NCBI RefSeq assembly: GCF_002135235.1
Contig: NZ_NEGB01000004.1
Coordinates: forward strand, 124,001 to 188,000
Source: Acinetobacter silvestris
GTDB lineage: Bacteria > Pseudomonadota > Gammaproteobacteria > Pseudomonadales > Moraxellaceae
Length of the DNA stretch: 64,000 nucleotides
Direction of reading: 5' to 3'
Shown: piece by piece, positions 10,855-20,106 of the stretch
Layout: each line of letters opens with the position of its first letter
Position numbering within the stretch: position 1 is the first letter of the stretch
The notes under the pieces: model-generated
The model's database searches: none
The model's input: only the letters and a program-made list of their open reading frames with translations
Told to the model about the DNA's origin: nothing
Made by a program: the position numbers and the translations under genes

Positions 10855-11773
10855 AAGGCACCATAATATTTAACGCATTTTTTTCCACATGGATATTTAA
10901 TGGGGGTGTCATTTCTACAATTTCACCATCTATAGCCACCGTCAATTTCGATTTTTCCGAATAAACATTGACTTGGTCTGCACTGAAACTATACACATCA
11001 GAAGCTTTTTCTAACTGTCCACGAATGGTCTGGACCAAGGTTTTAAATAAAGTTAATTTATCTCCTTTGGCGATGACGACACCTGCAACCTGCCCATTTT
11101 CCACACATTTAGCAATTCTTAACTTGATTTCTGAAAGCTGTAATTGATTGTTTCCAAAAAATATTAATAGCGTTTTTACTGGATACTTTTTCCCATCCAC
11201 CTCAACCTCAAGCTTCAATTCTTTACGGTCACGAATCAATACATCTAGACCCGAAGTATAGGCATTTAGAAGTAGCCGACCAAATTTCCGATTATAAGCT
11301 TCTCGTTTTTTAATAAATAAAGGATACAAGCCCAAACTGGCATTATTTAAATAAATTTGATCATTTATGGTTGCAATATGTGATGAGCGCGGTTCGCCAG
11401 TACCCATGACTTTAGCTGCATCTAGAATATCCAAAGGGATATTTAATGCACGTGCCACATAATTAAATGTTCCCAAAGGTAAAATGCCCATCGGAATAGT
11501 CTGATGCAGCAGTTGAGAAGCCACTGCATTTAAGGTTCCATCCCCACCCGCTGCAACAATTACGCCCTGATCATTATATTGTTGATGTCGTTTCAGAATT
11601 TTTTGCATTAACACTTCAATATTCGCTTCGGATCTAATATCGAAAATCTGTATATCAAATCCTTGGGCTGTCCATATATTCATCAACTGCTCATAAATTT
11701 CAGCTGATTTATAGGTATGAAATCCTGATTTTTCGTTATAAACCATGGATAATGGTCTCAATTGTTTAATCAT
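10835..11773 (-). CDS. Diacylglycerol-kinase-family lipid kinase (YegS/BmrU-like)
   Basis: This 312-residue soluble protein has a DAGK catalytic domain. The nucleotide-binding signature GGDGTLN is at residues 76-82, with PLGTFN at 99-104 and the acidic DGEIVE segment near the C-terminus. Relatives phosphorylate diacylglycerol, phosphatidylglycerol, ceramide or undecaprenol-like lipids; the substrate here is unknown. It is unrelated in fold to the membrane DgkA encoded about 4 kb away. The gene is first in a two-gene minus-strand unit and overlaps the phosphoesterase gene by 20 bp. Confidence 0.85.
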   Translation of the reverse strand: MIKQLRPLSMVYNEKSGFHTYKSAEIYEQLMNIWTAQGFDIQIFDIRSEANIEVLMQKILKRHQQYNDQGVIVAAGGDGTLNAVASQLLHQTIPMGILPLGTFNYVARALNIPLDILDAAKVMGTGEPRSSHIATINDQIYLNNASLGLYPLFIKKREAYNRKFGRLLLNAYTSGLDVLIRDRKELKLEVEVDGKKYPVKTLLIFFGNNQLQLSEIKLRIAKCVENGQVAGVVIAKGDKLTLFKTLVQTIRGQLEKASDVYSFSADQVNVYSEKSKLTVAIDGEIVEMTPPLNIHVEKNALNIMVPYVNSSL

Positions 11774-12180
11774 AATTAAATTTATTTTAAAGTAACTGCT
11801 CTAATTTCGTTGAAATATTAGGCAGATAATATTGCTGTTATGTAAAAAATGAATGAACAGCATTTATAAAACCAATCACAGAATAGAGCGATTACAATGC
11901 CACATCACACTGATAAATAATAACATTTTACATAAAAATAACATATATCACAAATTATAATAAGCTAATTTTTACAACTATATTTAAAGTAAAACCAATA
12001 ATAACAACAACTTAAATAAACAGTGACTTTTCATATCTTTTACAGCCTTAGTCTTATTTTTTGCATGAATTTATGATTTAATACAGCCACTTTTTTTCAT
12101 ACTTAAATTTGAATGGTATATCACATCATTCAGATTGTTATTTGTACATAAAATTGTACACATTTGAGATAGGCCTCACC
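11774..12180. other. Intergenic region upstream of pckG
   Basis: These 407 bp of AT-rich sequence lie between divergent genes. The reading frame of pckG is open from 12109, but the likely start is 12181. I see no certain promoter or operator; pckG control probably acts here. Confidence 0.5.
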
Positions 12181-14010
12181 ATGACCCAAGTGAACGCACC
12201 AGAATTCGTTCGTCACCCTAAGCTTATTGCCTGGGTTGAAGAAATTGCAAAATTAACGAAACCAGCGAAAATTGAATGGTGTGACGGAAGCGCAGAAGAA
12301 TATCAACGTTATATCGACTTGATGATCGCTAACGGCACGATGCAAGCGCTTAACCAAGAAACACATCCTGGTTCGTATTTAGCTAATTCTGATCCTTCTG
12401 ACGTTGCTCGTGTTGAAGGTCGTACTTATATTTGTTCTGAAAAACAAGAAGATGCTGGCGCTACAAACAACTGGGAAGCCCCAGCTGAAATGCGTGCCCG
12501 CTTAAACGGTTTGTTTGACGGTTCAATGAAAGGTCGTACTTTATACGTTGTTCCTTTCTCTATGGGTCCTTTAGGTAGCCATATTGCACATATCGGTATT
12601 GAACTTACTGACTCTCCTTATGTTGCTGTAAGCATGTCTAAAATGGCTCGTATGGGTAAAGCTGTTTATGACGTACTTGGTACAGATGGCGACTTTATTC
12701 CTTGCGTGCACACTGTTGGCGCTCCGCTTGAAGCGGGTCAAAAAGACGTAGCTTGGCCTTGCAATCCTGAAAAATACATCGTGCATTACCCAGAAACCCG
12801 TGAAATTTGGTCTTACGGTTCTGGTTACGGCGGTAATGCATTACTCGGTAAAAAGTGCTTAGCTTTACGTATTGCATCGGCTATGGGTCGTCAACAAGGC
12901 TGGTTAGCTGAACACATGTTGATCCTTGGTGTAACTAACCCACAAGGTGAAAAACATTACATCGCAGCTGCATTCCCTTCTGCTTGCGGTAAAACAAACT
13001 TTGCAATGTTGATTCCACCAGCAGGTTACGAAGGTTGGAAAATTGAAACTGTAGGTGACGATATTGCTTGGATCAAACCAGGTGAAGACGGTCGCTTATA
13101 CGCAATCAACCCTGAAGCTGGTTTCTTCGGTGTAGCGCCTGGTACAAATACCAAGACCAACCCGAACTGTATGGCAACACTTCATAAAGACGTGATCTAT
13201 ACCAACGTTGCAGTAACTGACAACGGTGAAGTTTGGTGGGAAGGCCTAACCAAAGAAGCTCCTGCTAACTTAACCAACTGGAAAGGTCAACCGCATACGG
13301 GCGCAGAAAAAGCAGCGCATCCAAATGCTCGCTTTACTGTTGCTGCGGGTCAATGCCCTTCAATTGACGCTGACTGGGAAAATCCAGCGGGTGTTCCAAT
13401 TTCTGCATTCATCTTCGGTGGTCGTCGTGCAGACACAGTTCCTTTAGTGTCTGAAGCTTTTGACTGGGTTGATGGCGTATATAAAGCTGCAACCATGGGT
13501 TCTGAAACTACTGCTGCTGCTGTTGGCCAACAAGGTATTGTTCGTCGCGATCCGTTTGCGATGCTTCCATTTGCTGGCTACAACATGGCTGACTACTTCT
13601 CTCATTGGTTAGAACTGGGTGAAGAAGTTGGTGCTAAAGCTGAAGCTGCTGGCAACAAATTACCGAAAATCTTCAATGTAAACTGGTTCCGTCGTGATGC
13701 TGAAGGCAACTTCGTATGGCCTGGCTTCGGTCAGAATATGCGTGTTCTTGAGTGGATGATTGATCGTTGTGAAGGTCGCGCTGAAGCAACTAAAACACCA
13801 ATCGGTCTTGTTCCTACTTACGAACAATTGAACTGGACGGGTATTGATTTCTCTAAAGAACAATTCAACACAGTTACAGCTCAAGACAAAGATCAATGGA
13901 TCAAAGAACTTGAAAGCCACACTGAATTGTTTGCCAAACTAGGTGACCGCTTACCTCAAGCACTTAAAACACGTCAAAATGAATTACTTGAAGCAGTTAA
14001 ATCGGCTTAA
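12181..14010 (+). CDS. pckG: Phosphoenolpyruvate carboxykinase (GTP)
   Basis: PckG converts oxaloacetate plus GTP to PEP, CO2 and GDP, the first committed step of gluconeogenesis. The 609-residue length is that of the GTP class. The P-loop with the hyper-reactive cysteine ([12 protein letters not shown]) and the [12 protein letters not shown] segment are both present. The start at 12181 ([15 protein letters not shown]) fits the family; the frame extends 24 codons upstream but that part looks non-coding. With aceA elsewhere in the window it suits growth on acetate, fatty acids or organic acids. A UUCG-loop terminator follows. Confidence 0.97.
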   Translation: MTQVNAPEFVRHPKLIAWVEEIAKLTKPAKIEWCDGSAEEYQRYIDLMIANGTMQALNQETHPGSYLANSDPSDVARVEGRTYICSEKQEDAGATNNWEAPAEMRARLNGLFDGSMKGRTLYVVPFSMGPLGSHIAHIGIELTDSPYVAVSMSKMARMGKAVYDVLGTDGDFIPCVHTVGAPLEAGQKDVAWPCNPEKYIVHYPETREIWSYGSGYGGNALLGKKCLALRIASAMGRQQGWLAEHMLILGVTNPQGEKHYIAAAFPSACGKTNFAMLIPPAGYEGWKIETVGDDIAWIKPGEDGRLYAINPEAGFFGVAPGTNTKTNPNCMATLHKDVIYTNVAVTDNGEVWWEGLTKEAPANLTNWKGQPHTGAEKAAHPNARFTVAAGQCPSIDADWENPAGVPISAFIFGGRRADTVPLVSEAFDWVDGVYKAATMGSETTAAAVGQQGIVRRDPFAMLPFAGYNMADYFSHWLELGEEVGAKAEAAGNKLPKIFNVNWFRRDAEGNFVWPGFGQNMRVLEWMIDRCEGRAEATKTPIGLVPTYEQLNWTGIDFSKEQFNTVTAQDKDQWIKELESHTELFAKLGDRLPQALKTRQNELLEAVKSA

Positions 14011-14023
14011 TTCATAATGAATC

Positions 14024-14049
14024 AAAAGGTCACTTCGGTGACCTTTTTT
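14024..14049 (+). terminator. Rho-independent terminator of pckG
   Basis: The stem AAAAGGTCAC / GTGACCTTTT closes on a TTCG tetraloop and is followed by a T-tract. Confidence 0.92.
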
Positions 14050-14105
14050 AAAAATTAAAATCTATAAATAAATTTAAAAAGCATCATCACACCAAGGAAA
14101 ATAAA

Positions 14106-14489
14106 ATGAAAAAACTTCTTGCTGTTACAGCACTTTTTTTCGCCTTAGCAAACGTAGCAAATGCCGAAAACACTGCGGAAACTACAGCAGTCACTAATAC
14201 ACATGCAAATCCAATTTGCTTAGTAGAAGGCATCCCCTCAACCGATCAATTCAGAACCATTAAGCGCATTAAAATAGCCAAAGGCACATATGGCAGCGTG
14301 GTCGAACTCTACCCTAAGTTTGCTGCATCAGCTCGAAAATTAGGTGCCGATGCCGTCGTTAATTATAATGGTAGTCAACGCTTTGGTTTTTGGCCATGGC
14401 GCATCGTAAGACCTGTCGTATGGGGCACTGCTGTAAAATGGAACACCGCTATTGACTGTAAGACACTTGATGGCAAAGAAATCTATTAA
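14106..14489 (+). CDS. Small secreted protein of unknown function
   Basis: The 127-residue protein has a clear Sec signal peptide (MKKLLAVTALFFALANVANA, cleavage near residue 20). The mature part has two cysteines (in NPICLVEG and IDCKTLDG) that could form a disulfide, and a conserved-looking core ARKLGADAVVNYNGSQRFGFWPWRIVRPVVWGTAVKW. The LGADAVV plus aromatic-strand pattern resembles small envelope proteins that fold as a sheet, but I do not recognise the family. The start has AAGGAAAA before the ATG. It lies between two terminators and is probably transcribed alone. Confidence 0.75.
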   Translation: MKKLLAVTALFFALANVANAENTAETTAVTNTHANPICLVEGIPSTDQFRTIKRIKIAKGTYGSVVELYPKFAASARKLGADAVVNYNGSQRFGFWPWRIVRPVVWGTAVKWNTAIDCKTLDGKEIY

Positions 14490-14496
14490 TTAAAAT

Positions 14497-14524
14497 AAAA
14501 AAAGGCCACATCAGTGGCCTTTTT
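14497..14524. terminator. Terminator after the small secreted protein
   Basis: The stem AAAGGCCAC / GTGGCCTTT has an ATCA loop, an A-tract on the left and T's on the right. It may also serve glpD from the other side. Confidence 0.88.
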
Positions 14525-14559
14525 ACTTCACACATACACTTAAATATTCCACAATAAAA

Positions 14560-16086
14560 CTAGGCTGCTGATTGTGCCCGTTGTTGATGCAACCATATCA
14601 AATATTCATCTAAAATCTGAATTTCACTTGGTGTAAATTTCAAACCTAGCTTAGACCGACGCCATAAAATATCAGCACTATTTATAGCCCACTCTTGATC
14701 GACTAAATAGTCCACTTCTTGTGCAAACAAATCATGCCCAAAATACTGTCCAAGCTCATCGGTTGAGGTCTTATCTTTGAGCACCTGCCAAACTCGAGTA
14801 CCATAAGCATGTACCCATCGGATTGCCAACACCGCAGAAACACCTTGTACCTTTTGTACAACCTCTTGAGCCAAAGCATCTGCAGAAATAAAATGTTCTG
14901 CGCCTGGTAATAATGCTGCTCTAGTCCAACTCACTTGCATTTCAGGAAAAAATGCTTTGAGTTGCAGCATTACCGATTCAGCAAGTTTTCGATAGGTCGT
15001 AAGCTTGCCGCCAAAAACTGAAAGTAATGGTGCATCCTCTGGTTTCTCCTGAGATAGAGACAATGTGTAATCACGCGTTACAGCTGATGGATTATCAGAT
15101 TCATCATCACATAAAGGACGAACTCCCGAATAAGTCCAACGAATATCCGCCCGACTTAATTGAGTTTTAAAATGATCATTCGAAACATTGATCAAATAAT
15201 CAATTTCTTGATCTGTAATTTCAACATGATTGGGGTCACCCACATATTCGCGATCTGTAGTACCAATTAAAGTATATTCATCCAAATAGGGAATAGCAAA
15301 AACGATACGCTGATCATCATTCTGCATAATAAAAGCTTTGTCACCTTCATAAATTTTAGGCACCACAATATGGCTACCCTGAATAAGACGAATACCATAA
15401 GGTGATTTAAGTCTTAGATCTTGCTGTATAAATTGCGCCACCCAAGGCCCAGCTGCATTCACTAAAACCTTCGCTTTAATTTGATAAGCACCTTGCTCAT
15501 TTTCCACATCAACCAACCACTCACCATTTTCATGCTGAGCTGATGTACATCGTGTATGGGTTACAATTTTTGCACCCTTTTCACGGGCTTGCATCGCATT
15601 TAAAACAACTAAACGTGCATCATCTACAGCACAGTCTGAATATTCAAAACCGCGGGTAATTTCTACTTTAAGTGGACTACTATCAACATTAAAATTGATA
15701 AGTTTTGAGCCTTCTAATTTTTCGCGCTTCCCCAAATGATCATAAAGGAATAATCCTGTACGAATCAACCAAGCTGGGCGCAAATGCGGTTGATGCGGCA
15801 TAATAAAACGCATCGGTCGAATAATATGCGGGGCTTTATTCAATAACACCTCCCGCTCTGCTAACGCTTCTCGAACTAAGCGAAATTCTTTATGCTCTAA
15901 ATAACGTAAACCACCATGGATCAGCTTGCTACTGGCTGATGATGTATGGCTGGCAAGATCATCTTTTTCACATAAAAATACCGACAAGCCTCGCCCCACA
16001 GCATCATTTGCAATGCCGACACCATTAATCCCTCCACCAATAACAACAATGTCATAACTGATCGGACTACTTGCAAAATCTTTCAT
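14560..16086 (-). CDS. glpD: Aerobic glycerol-3-phosphate dehydrogenase
   Basis: GlpD is a membrane-associated FAD enzyme that oxidises sn-glycerol 3-phosphate to dihydroxyacetone phosphate and passes electrons to quinone. The 508-residue protein has the N-terminal FAD motif GGGINGVG (17-24), the SSKLIHGGLRYLE signature (about 52-64) and a C-terminal helical domain, all of normal length. The neighbouring upstream gene is a DeoR/GlpR-type repressor. A GlpR-like half-operator (AATGTTCG) lies 14 bp before the start codon. No glpF, glpK or glpT is present in the window. Confidence 0.96.
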   Translation of the reverse strand: MKDFASSPISYDIVVIGGGINGVGIANDAVGRGLSVFLCEKDDLASHTSSASSKLIHGGLRYLEHKEFRLVREALAEREVLLNKAPHIIRPMRFIMPHQPHLRPAWLIRTGLFLYDHLGKREKLEGSKLINFNVDSSPLKVEITRGFEYSDCAVDDARLVVLNAMQAREKGAKIVTHTRCTSAQHENGEWLVDVENEQGAYQIKAKVLVNAAGPWVAQFIQQDLRLKSPYGIRLIQGSHIVVPKIYEGDKAFIMQNDDQRIVFAIPYLDEYTLIGTTDREYVGDPNHVEITDQEIDYLINVSNDHFKTQLSRADIRWTYSGVRPLCDDESDNPSAVTRDYTLSLSQEKPEDAPLLSVFGGKLTTYRKLAESVMLQLKAFFPEMQVSWTRAALLPGAEHFISADALAQEVVQKVQGVSAVLAIRWVHAYGTRVWQVLKDKTSTDELGQYFGHDLFAQEVDYLVDQEWAINSADILWRRSKLGLKFTPSEIQILDEYLIWLHQQRAQSAA

Positions 16087-16099
16087 TTACGCTCACCAA

Positions 16100-16118
16100 A
16101 ATGTTCGCTTTATTTCGT
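16100..16118. promoter_or_regulatory. Possible GlpR half-operator in the glpD leader
   Basis: AATGTTCG at 16100-16107, followed by a second TTTCG at 16113-16117, resembles the left half of the E. coli GlpR operator and matches the motif upstream of the regulator gene. It is read on the plus strand, so it is inverted relative to glpD. Confidence 0.4.
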
Positions 16119-16228
16119 TTTAGAAAATACTAGCTGATTAATTATTAAACTTCTATTATTTTTTGATCAAAATTACAATTTTTTTATACAATATCACATC
16201 AATAACAATTGGTATCAGCACATGAAAT

Positions 16229-16987
16229 TTATGCAGCTACAATCAGTGAAACATTATTTTCATTCATTATTTTTACATACTGAGCATCAGGTTGCCGATC
16301 TGTAAAAAGACATTCAACCATATTTAAATGCCCCAAACGCATCATGGCATGCCGTCCAAATTTACTACCATCTACAGCCAATAAAACATGTTTAGAATTC
16401 TCAATAATCCCCTTTGAGACACTCACCTCCTGAAAATCAAAATCTAATAACACCCCGTCCTCATCTATTCCACTAATGCCAATCACAGCATAATCTGCTT
16501 TAAATTGACTAAAAAAGTCAGATGTTGCTTGCCCAATTACACCGCCATCTGGACGTACTTTTCCACTGGCAATCATGACTTCAAAATCTTCTTTTACGCT
16601 TAAAATTTTTGCAACATTTAAATTATTAGTAATAATTTTTAAACCTTGATGTTGTAATAATGCATGTGCAACAGCTTCTGTCGTCGTACCAATATTGATA
16701 AAAATTGAAGCATGATTTGGAATAGTCGCTGCGACTGCTTTCGCAATACTTTGTTTTGCTTCTAGATTATGACTTAATCGCATACTGTATTCAGTGTTCA
16801 TCACACTCGAATCAATTGCAGCCCCCCCATGATAACGACGCAACAATTTCGCATCCGCAAGCTGATTAATATCTCGACGTACAGTTTGTGGGGTCACTGA
16901 AAAATGCTGAGCTAATTCATCAATACTGATATAGCCACGCTCTTTAACCAGTTCAATGATCTGTTGTTGCCTGATCAGCAAATTCAT
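16229..16987 (-). CDS. glpR: DeoR/GlpR-family transcriptional repressor
   Basis: The 252-residue protein has the DeoR-family layout: an N-terminal winged helix-turn-helix (about 6-57, with [21 protein letters not shown]) and a DeoRC sugar-phosphate-binding domain with the [14 protein letters not shown] segment near residue 100. In this family the effector is a phosphorylated sugar, for GlpR glycerol 3-phosphate. Location just upstream of glpD on the same strand, plus a palindromic GlpR-like operator before its own start, supports the glpR call by context. It probably represses glpD and itself. Confidence 0.8.
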   Translation of the reverse strand: MNLLIRQQQIIELVKERGYISIDELAQHFSVTPQTVRRDINQLADAKLLRRYHGGAAIDSSVMNTEYSMRLSHNLEAKQSIAKAVAATIPNHASIFINIGTTTEAVAHALLQHQGLKIITNNLNVAKILSVKEDFEVMIASGKVRPDGGVIGQATSDFFSQFKADYAVIGISGIDEDGVLLDFDFQEVSVSKGIIENSKHVLLAVDGSKFGRHAMMRLGHLNMVECLFTDRQPDAQYVKIMNENNVSLIVAA

Positions 16988-17355
16988 ATTGAAACTCCAA
17001 AATTGAAACTAGTTTTTTCGAAATCGAACATTCAATGTATTATGGGATACAAATATCGTCAATATTGAAAATATAAAAACGATCTCGCTTTTAAGCTTTA
17101 TCGCTCAAAAACCCTAACCAACTCAATATAAATAAACAAAAAATGAGATCCCAATGGTTTTTTTTAATTACCTATAAATTTATAAAAAATGCTAACCCAT
17201 GTAATCAATTACAAATAACTAAGATAATCTATTTTCTCATTACTGCTTTGTAAACATTAGGTTTCAAGCAATACCAAAATTCAACCAAACCTTGATCGTT
17301 AAAAATCTCCAGCTATGGCATACTCAAATAAATAATAACGCTGGAACTTTCAAAT
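16988..17355. other. Intergenic region between glpR and the lipoprotein gene
   Basis: This AT-rich region of 368 bp between divergent genes contains the GlpR-like operator at 17013-17032. Nothing else is recognised. Confidence 0.5.
17013..17032 (-). promoter_or_regulatory. Candidate GlpR operator upstream of glpR
   Basis: On the minus strand the site reads AATGTTCGAT followed by TTCGAAAAAA. The core TTCGA-2 bp-TCGAA is a perfect palindrome (17017-17028). The left half matches the known E. coli GlpR operator half-site (WATKYTCGWW) and the centre of the right half matches too. It lies about 25-45 bp before the glpR start, suited to autoregulation. Confidence 0.55.
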
Positions 17356-17784
17356 ATGAAAAACATGAAAATACTAGGTTTGGGATGCATTATTTTAGCT
17401 TTAACAGCGTGCCAAACCACACCACGTCACTACAATGGTGTAACAGGTTATCAAATTGAAAATCAAACAGCCAATAGTGCCACTTTAGCCTATACCTTAG
17501 CTGCTCGTTCGGATCGCCAACTAGATATCGATAAACTACAACGTGCTTGTCAAAAAGTTCTTGGTCTAAATAAAACTTATAAAATCTCTGTACTCAGCAC
17601 CAATGAAATTATCAACCCTCAAACCACCAATCAAGATCCGACTGGGGTCAAATTAGGTCATTCACGCACTTCTTTTGGACTTTCGAATACACCAAGTTTA
17701 AATAATGGTGAAGATTATGCAACGCGCCAAGCTTTAGAAACGCGCCCAAGCACATTACAAGTGGTTCGATATACCTGTTCTTAA
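17356..17784 (+). CDS. Predicted lipoprotein of unknown function
   Basis: The 142-residue protein starts with a type II signal peptide; the lipobox LTAC places the lipidated cysteine at residue 19. The mature part has an NQTANSATLAYTLAARSDRQLDIDKLQRACQKVLG region, a disordered stretch rich in Asn and Thr, and a final cysteine two residues from the end. I do not recognise the family. It is probably anchored in the outer membrane facing the periplasm, since no Asp follows the cysteine (residue +2 is Gln). Confidence 0.75.
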   Translation: MKNMKILGLGCIILALTACQTTPRHYNGVTGYQIENQTANSATLAYTLAARSDRQLDIDKLQRACQKVLGLNKTYKISVLSTNEIINPQTTNQDPTGVKLGHSRTSFGLSNTPSLNNGEDYATRQALETRPSTLQVVRYTCS

Positions 17785-17799
17785 TCCCTTAGATTAAGA

Positions 17800-17821
17800 A
17801 AGACGCTATTTATAGCGTCTT
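17800..17821. terminator. Hairpin between the lipoprotein and methyltransferase genes
   Basis: A 9-bp perfect stem AAGACGCTA / TAGCGTCTT has a TTTA loop and overlaps the end of the minus-strand gene. The T-tract is short on both sides, so efficiency is uncertain. Confidence 0.6.
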
Positions 17822-18478
17822 GTAAAAACTTACATTTCTAAATTCTAACGATTCATCTAAATCAGGCCATGTCGTTGCACTTCTTTCATCTAATTTTTCA
17901 TATTTAGGATGACTAAAGTTTTTTACTCGACTGTCTGCTACCCACACTTCTGGGGAAAATTTTAAAAATTCATCTAAGAAAAAGCGATTACATTGGTCAT
18001 ACAACACATCTGCTGCCAAGAGCACATCAACTTGTTCAGCTTGATATAAGTCTTCTAAATATTCAAGCTCTACACCATTCAATTCCGCATTGGCACGACA
18101 AGAAGCTAAACTGATTGGGTCGATATCACAACAAATAACACGTTTTGCCCCTGCTAGTTTCGCAGCAATCGCCACCACACCCGATCCTGCACCAAAGTCC
18201 AACACCACTTTATCTTTGACATGATGTGGTTCTGCAAGCAACCACTGCGCCATTGCCAACCCTGAAGCCCAGCAAAAAATCCAATACGGCGTATCATTCC
18301 AAATACGACGAATGACTTCATCATCCAATTTATCGGTTGGAAATATAGGAGGAATCAACCACAGGGAAATGGGTGTGTCAGGTAGTTGCTGCGCAAGTAA
18401 TTCACAGTTTGGAATCACTTCATGCAAAGCTTTTAGCAAATGTTCAGGTGCTTGAGGAAGTTGAAAAGTACAGGTCAT
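17810..18478 (-). CDS. Class I SAM-dependent methyltransferase (PrmA/ETFB-methyltransferase-like)
   Basis: The 222-residue protein has the Rossmann methyltransferase motif I VVLDFGAGSGVVAIAAKLAGA (about 91-111), motif II RVICCDIDP, and motif IV LLAADVLYD. The order and the preceding YWIFCWASGLAMAQWL segment match the family of lysine methyltransferases that act on the electron transfer flavoprotein beta subunit and related proteins. The target here is unproven. It is a single gene convergent with the lipoprotein gene. Confidence 0.75.
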   Translation of the reverse strand: MTCTFQLPQAPEHLLKALHEVIPNCELLAQQLPDTPISLWLIPPIFPTDKLDDEVIRRIWNDTPYWIFCWASGLAMAQWLLAEPHHVKDKVVLDFGAGSGVVAIAAKLAGAKRVICCDIDPISLASCRANAELNGVELEYLEDLYQAEQVDVLLAADVLYDQCNRFFLDEFLKFSPEVWVADSRVKNFSHPKYEKLDERSATTWPDLDESLEFRNVSFYKTL

Positions 18479-18813
18479 TCAAATAAAACCTAATTCATTA
18501 TTTAACAATTAATTCACAGTATTCAGATACACGTAAATGTCATCCACAACTGTCCGAGGCAGACTTTCATATAAAGCGTAAAGTTTCCGCGATTAATCAA
18601 ATACTCGAAAACATTTGACGAGTTTTATGGATGACAATGGTTTTGCCTACTTTTGCCAAAACAAAAGTAGGTCGAACCGAAGGTTAATCCGAACACTCGA
18701 AGCCAAAAGAAAAGACTCCGCCATTCCACTTTTCATTCATATTTCAAATAAAATTTAAAATAAAAGCCACATAGGTAATGTACCCATGCAGCTTTTATGA
18801 CTTAGATTCTAAA
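18479..18813. other. Intergenic region with nested palindromes, possible dispersed repeat
   Basis: No gene is present. The stretch contains TGTCATCCA (18538-18546) inverted at 18628-18636, ACTCG/CGAGT (18603-18607, 18619-18623), and a perfect 10-bp inverted repeat CCTACTTTTG / CAAAAGTAGG (18646-18655, 18662-18671). Such a density of palindromes is unusual next to the other spacers here and suggests a repeat family member. Confidence 0.5.
18646..18671. repeat. Perfect inverted repeat CCTACTTTTG / CAAAAGTAGG
   Basis: Ten-base arms are separated by 6 bp. The T-tract expected of a terminator is absent, so this looks more like an extragenic palindromic element than a terminator. Confidence 0.6.
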
Positions 18814-19662
18814 TTAACCTAAAGCTTTTTCAGCAGCTTCAACGGTTTGGCGAATCAAAGTCGTAATGGTCATTGGCCCTACACCACCCGGAACAGGTGT
18901 ATATGCAGAAGCAACGTCTTCAATACCGACCAATTGAATATCACCTACACCGCCACCCTCACGTGGATGGAAACCCGCATCAACCACTACAGCGCCTTGT
19001 TTAATCCAATCTTTTTGGATCAGTTCAGCCTTACCTACAGCACCGACAATAATATCCGCTTGCTTCACAAAATTAGCCAGATTCTGAGTACGCGAATGGC
19101 AAATGGTCACGGTAGCATTAGCCTCAAGTAACATTGCAGCCATTGGTTTACCCAAAATTGCAGAGCGGCCCACAACCACCGCATGTTTACCCGAAATTTC
19201 AATGTTGTGTTCTTTTAGAATCGTCATAATGCCTGCTGGCGTTGCAGAACCATACGCTGCTTCACCCATCGCCATACGACCAAAACCAAGGCAAGTTACA
19301 CCATCAACATCTTTTGCAAGTGAAATAGCATCGAAACATGCACGTTCATCAATTTGTGCAGGCACTGGATGTTGTAACAAAATACCGTGAACATCAGGAT
19401 TCGCATTGAGTTTTTCAATTTCTGCCAAAAGTTGTTCAGTGGTGGTTTCTTTACCTAATTCAACTTTTAATGAATCCATACCGACACGGCGACAAGCGTT
19501 ACCTTTCATCCGTACATACGTTGCAGATGCACCATCATCACCGACCAAAATTGTCGCAAGAATTGGGGTACGACTTGTTTTTGCTTTTAACGCTTCTACA
19601 CGTGTTAACAAGTCAGCTTCAATTTGTTTTGCCAATGCACGACCATCTAAAACTAATGCCAC
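18814..19662 (-). CDS. folD: Bifunctional methylenetetrahydrofolate dehydrogenase / cyclohydrolase FolD
   Basis: FolD interconverts 5,10-methylene-, methenyl- and 10-formyl-tetrahydrofolate with NADP. The 282-residue protein has the family length and motifs: [14 protein letters not shown] (about 49-62, holding the catalytic lysine), [11 protein letters not shown] (95-105), the dinucleotide motif [13 protein letters not shown] (162-174) and PGGVGPMT near the C-terminus. It is transcribed alone and divergently from the tRNA genes. Together with folP it covers one-carbon metabolism. Confidence 0.97.
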   Translation of the reverse strand: MALVLDGRALAKQIEADLLTRVEALKAKTSRTPILATILVGDDGASATYVRMKGNACRRVGMDSLKVELGKETTTEQLLAEIEKLNANPDVHGILLQHPVPAQIDERACFDAISLAKDVDGVTCLGFGRMAMGEAAYGSATPAGIMTILKEHNIEISGKHAVVVGRSAILGKPMAAMLLEANATVTICHSRTQNLANFVKQADIIVGAVGKAELIQKDWIKQGAVVVDAGFHPREGGGVGDIQLVGIEDVASAYTPVPGGVGPMTITTLIRQTVEAAEKALG

Positions 19663-19814
19663 GGCACATCTCCAGAATAGATATGAATCAATTTCGCAAA
19701 TAATACATCATTATTTGAATGATTTTATTCTATATGCTGATTTTATGTGCATCTACACTATTTATAGTATTGTTTTTTTTTCAAAGATTGCTAATATGTG
19801 CATCAACAAGTAAT

Positions 19815-19888
19815 GGCGGGGTGGCAGAGTGGTCATGCAGCGGACTGCAACTCCGTGTACGCCGGTTCGATTCCGACCTCCGCCTCCA
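19815..19888 (+). tRNA. tRNA-Cys (GCA)
   Basis: The 74-nt gene folds as a cloverleaf: acceptor GGCGGGG / CCTCCGCC, anticodon stem CGGAC / CTCCG around a loop with GCA, the TTCGATT T-loop, and an encoded CCA. It closely resembles E. coli tRNA-Cys. tRNA-Leu follows 13 bp downstream, so the two are probably one transcript. Confidence 0.95.
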
Positions 19889-19901
19889 ATCTTGTTGAAA
19901 T

Positions 19902-19987
19902 GCCCGAGTGGTGAAATCGGTAGACACAGGGGATTTAAAATCCCCCGCCCACAAAGCGTGCCAGTTCGAGTCTGGCCTCGGGCACCA
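19902..19987 (+). tRNA. tRNA-Leu (TAA), copy 1
   Basis: The 86-nt class II tRNA has acceptor GCCCGAG / CTCGGGC, D-loop GGTAGACAC, anticodon stem GGGGA / TCCCC around TTTAAAA (anticodon TAA), a long variable arm, the TTCGAGT T-loop and an encoded CCA. It follows tRNA-Cys by 13 bp. Confidence 0.95.
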
Positions 19988-20010
19988 TTTTAATACTTCT
20001 TAAAATGGTG
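19983..20010 (+). other. Trailer inverted repeat overlapping the 3' end of tRNA-Leu copy 1
   Basis: CACCATTTTAA (19983-19993, including the tRNA's terminal CACCA) is perfectly complementary to TTAAAATGGTG (20000-20010), with a 6-nt loop. In the precursor RNA this could fold the tRNA 3' end into a hairpin and affect 3' processing. The same structure is present in copy 2. Confidence 0.6.
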
Positions 20011-20021
20011 CAATAAAAATT

Positions 20022-20043
20022 CCAGCTTTATGCTGGTTTTTTT
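20022..20043 (+). terminator. Terminator of tRNA-Cys / tRNA-Leu copy 1
   Basis: The short stem CCAGC / GCTGG with a TTTAT loop is followed by seven T's. Confidence 0.85.
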
Positions 20044-20106
20044 ATATCTAAAAATTATACTCCTTATATATCATCTTCTCTTGCCACCCCTTGACTGTTA
20101 TCACCT

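Larger units (their letters stand above)
19900..20044 (+). repeat. Direct repeat copy 1: tRNA-Leu with trailer and terminator
   Basis: These 145 bp recur at 21212-21356 with one difference (C at 19996, T at 21308). The repeat covers the whole tRNA, the trailer hairpin and the terminator. Flanking sequences differ on both sides. Confidence 0.9.
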
